Positions 30,605 to 31,367 of a DNA stretch of 31,367 nt are shown here, one piece after another. The notes under the pieces are model-generated. The model was given only the letters and a program-made list of their open reading frames with translations. It was not told the origin of the DNA and made no database searches. Origin of the DNA: Hypsibius dujardini. Taxonomy: Eukaryota > Tardigrada > Eutardigrada > Parachela > Hypsibiidae. Made by a program: the position numbers and the translations under genes. Position 1 is the first letter of the stretch; every line of letters begins with the position of its first letter. The stretch covers positions 1 through 31,367 of the forward strand of contig LRSR01005499.1 of NCBI GenBank assembly GCA_001579985.1, given 5' to 3'.

Positions 30605-31367
30605 GTAAAACCTTATGCTTTGAAGTACTTTGTAGATATTCATAGGATTCATTAGTGAGTTATCTTGCCTGTGTCAGGTGATATTCGAATCCTGACTCCG
30701 GAACAGAACTTGAACCCATTGAGCATCACTAGCGACGGAAGACCTGACGTGCGAGATGCAGTTGTACCAGAAAATGCCACGGTTGGCGCAGCAACTCCCG
30801 CTACTAAGTCTTCTGCATCCGCCCTAAAAACGGTCCAAGACAGCGTCACCGCTCCTGCGACTTCGGTGAGCAGCGTCTGGAAGAAGCCACCGCCGCCTCC
30901 CCTTACCCTCACCCCTGTGCTGGAGTTGCAGCAAAAGTACGTTTCCGATGCCCACTTCTCCACTTCATCTGCGGTTGATTGTCTTGTTACTTCAATGCTG
31001 TCGTCTACTTGTAGTCTGAAGCTTCCTAAAGCTCTTCATTCCACCGGAACGCGCTCGTACGCCAATAGTGTCGGCGGAACCGGTTGGTTACTTCGTTCCT
31101 GATTGCTCTTCCATCCTGTTACATGAGGTCGATTAAACATGGCATTTTGGTTATTGCGTTTACAGGGAGAACGATTCGTCGATCCACCTCCAAGAAGCTG
31201 GCTGGTGTTAAGGATGACAGCCGGTCTCCCATCAACACCACTGCCAACGGCATCAACGGATTCTTACCTGCCCACACATGTGAGCCGATTGAGCAACTTG
31301 AGCCGATTACGTCATCCTCAAATTTAGACAGACAGACAGACACGCAGACAGACAGACAGACAGACAG
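27570..31367 (+). CDS. CNOT3: CCR4-NOT complex subunit 3, incomplete at right edge
   Basis: Ten exons are visible: 27570-27594, 27665-27732, 27803-27877, 28131-28220, 29715-29840, 30066-30161, 30257-30485, 30678-30936, 31015-31082 and 31166 to about 31279. All join in phase, giving about 380 residues before the window ends. CNOT3 is a scaffold subunit of the cytoplasmic CCR4-NOT deadenylase. The N-terminal Not3 domain is clear: MSDKRKLHCEMDRTFKKIQE, VREKYEEEVNNQIKKLQ, RLRDLVRGWIADGGVKDKEP, ESKTKEYSRAGLAQDKVDP, QFESELEAL, and KFEAMLRMLDNETLS with EFEYYMDQ. From about residue 238 it is a low-complexity linker rich in Ala, Thr, Ser and Pro, as in other CNOT3 proteins. The C-terminal NOT box lies outside the window. 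The last donor (acat|gtgagc) is tentative. Introns carry GATT and CAGA arrays and a large foldback. Confidence 0.93.
27888..28088. repeat. About 42-bp minisatellite in CNOT3 intron 3
   Basis: Five units, each made of a GATTGATTGATT run followed by cgatcggtggaccgctc or a variant, fill the intron between exons 3 and 4. Confidence 0.93.
28785..29490. repeat. About 700-bp foldback element, copy 3, in CNOT3 intron 4
   Basis: Outer arms (about 28785-28985 and 29310-29485) are imperfect reverse complements; for example ttattcagaatttcaaggtt at 28915 pairs with aactttgaaattctgaataa at 29336. Inside them lies the same core as copies 1 and 2 (ggaggcggagctatgggt near 29105 and acccatagctccgcccc near 29167). 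The whole region is one nested hairpin of about 700 bp. A 26-bp segment (tttgacattttccgtcttaa) is duplicated at about 29009-29055. Confidence 0.85.
29545..29690. repeat. CCCGAA/TTCGGG low-complexity cluster
   Basis: Repeated cccgaa and its complement ttcggg occur in both orientations and can form several small hairpins. A shorter run (cccgaaac, cgaaacccgaaaaccg) lies at 28415-28455 in the same intron. Confidence 0.8.
29868..29996. repeat. CAGA/CAGG array in CNOT3 intron 5
   Basis: Perfect (CAGA)n at about 29872-29911, then degenerate CAGG, GGGAGG and CAGACA units. Confidence 0.95.
30536..30606. repeat. CAGA array in CNOT3 intron 7
   Basis: About 14 CAGA units soon after the 5' splice site at 30486. 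Confidence 0.96.
31325..31367. repeat. CAGA array at the right edge
   Basis: (CAGA)n running off the window, probably in the intron after the last visible CNOT3 exon. Confidence 0.9.

Overview
The window is nuclear DNA from a multicellular animal. Six multi-exon genes can be assembled by hand from open frames, GT/AG splice sites and matching reading phases, and several are animal-type: an mRNA deadenylase subunit (CNOT3), the microRNA-processing cofactor DGCR8/Pasha, a TRIM-type RING/B-box protein, the axonemal protein ZMYND12 and mitochondrial ATP synthase subunit d. Two further spliced genes encode proteins I do not recognise, a third unrecognised one is a coiled-coil protein, and a PP1-like phosphatase is also present. 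The phylum cannot be fixed from the sequence. Short introns (46 to about 90 nt) mixed with longer, repeat-filled ones and a dense load of tetranucleotide arrays would suit an invertebrate such as a flatworm, but that is inference.

Layout. 1-2215: repeats (a long foldback element, GATT arrays, a GC-rich 76-82 bp tandem repeat) and one possible exon of a mitochondrial protein. 2216-4354 (+): ATP5PD, six exons. 4355-6159: intergenic, with an inverted repeat and a CAGA array. 6160-8328 (-): DGCR8, two exons, head to head with the TRIM-like gene 8841-11225 (+). 11226-11604: a hairpin-forming 23-bp minisatellite between two gene 3' ends. 11605-14492 (-): ZMYND12, seven exons, head to head (239 bp apart) with a 153-residue coiled-coil protein gene 14732-15605 (+). 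That gene runs tail to tail (66 bp) into a 462-residue coiled-coil gene 15672-18545 (-). 18546-20535: foldback element and AACAG minisatellite. 20536-23052 (+): a 555-residue protein of unknown family. 24217-25964 (+): PP1-like phosphatase, followed at once by a TA-flanked MITE. 26130-27569: a second foldback, a GA array and a duplicated CCAAT-containing module in front of CNOT3. 27570 to the right edge (+): CNOT3, incomplete.

The genes do not form one pathway. DGCR8 and CNOT3 both act in RNA silencing or turnover (pri-miRNA cropping, then deadenylation). ZMYND12, and perhaps the coiled-coil genes beside it, point to cilia or sperm tails.

The most notable structure outside the genes is the number of non-autonomous, palindromic elements. 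A foldback family is present in three copies, one of about 700 bp inside a CNOT3 intron. A TA-flanked MITE family with 28-bp terminal inverted repeats is present twice. A different TA-flanked MITE begins 15 bp after the phosphatase stop codon. Two more long inverted repeats occur. Nearly every long intron also carries GATT, CTGT/CAGA or related arrays, and these produce many spurious open frames.
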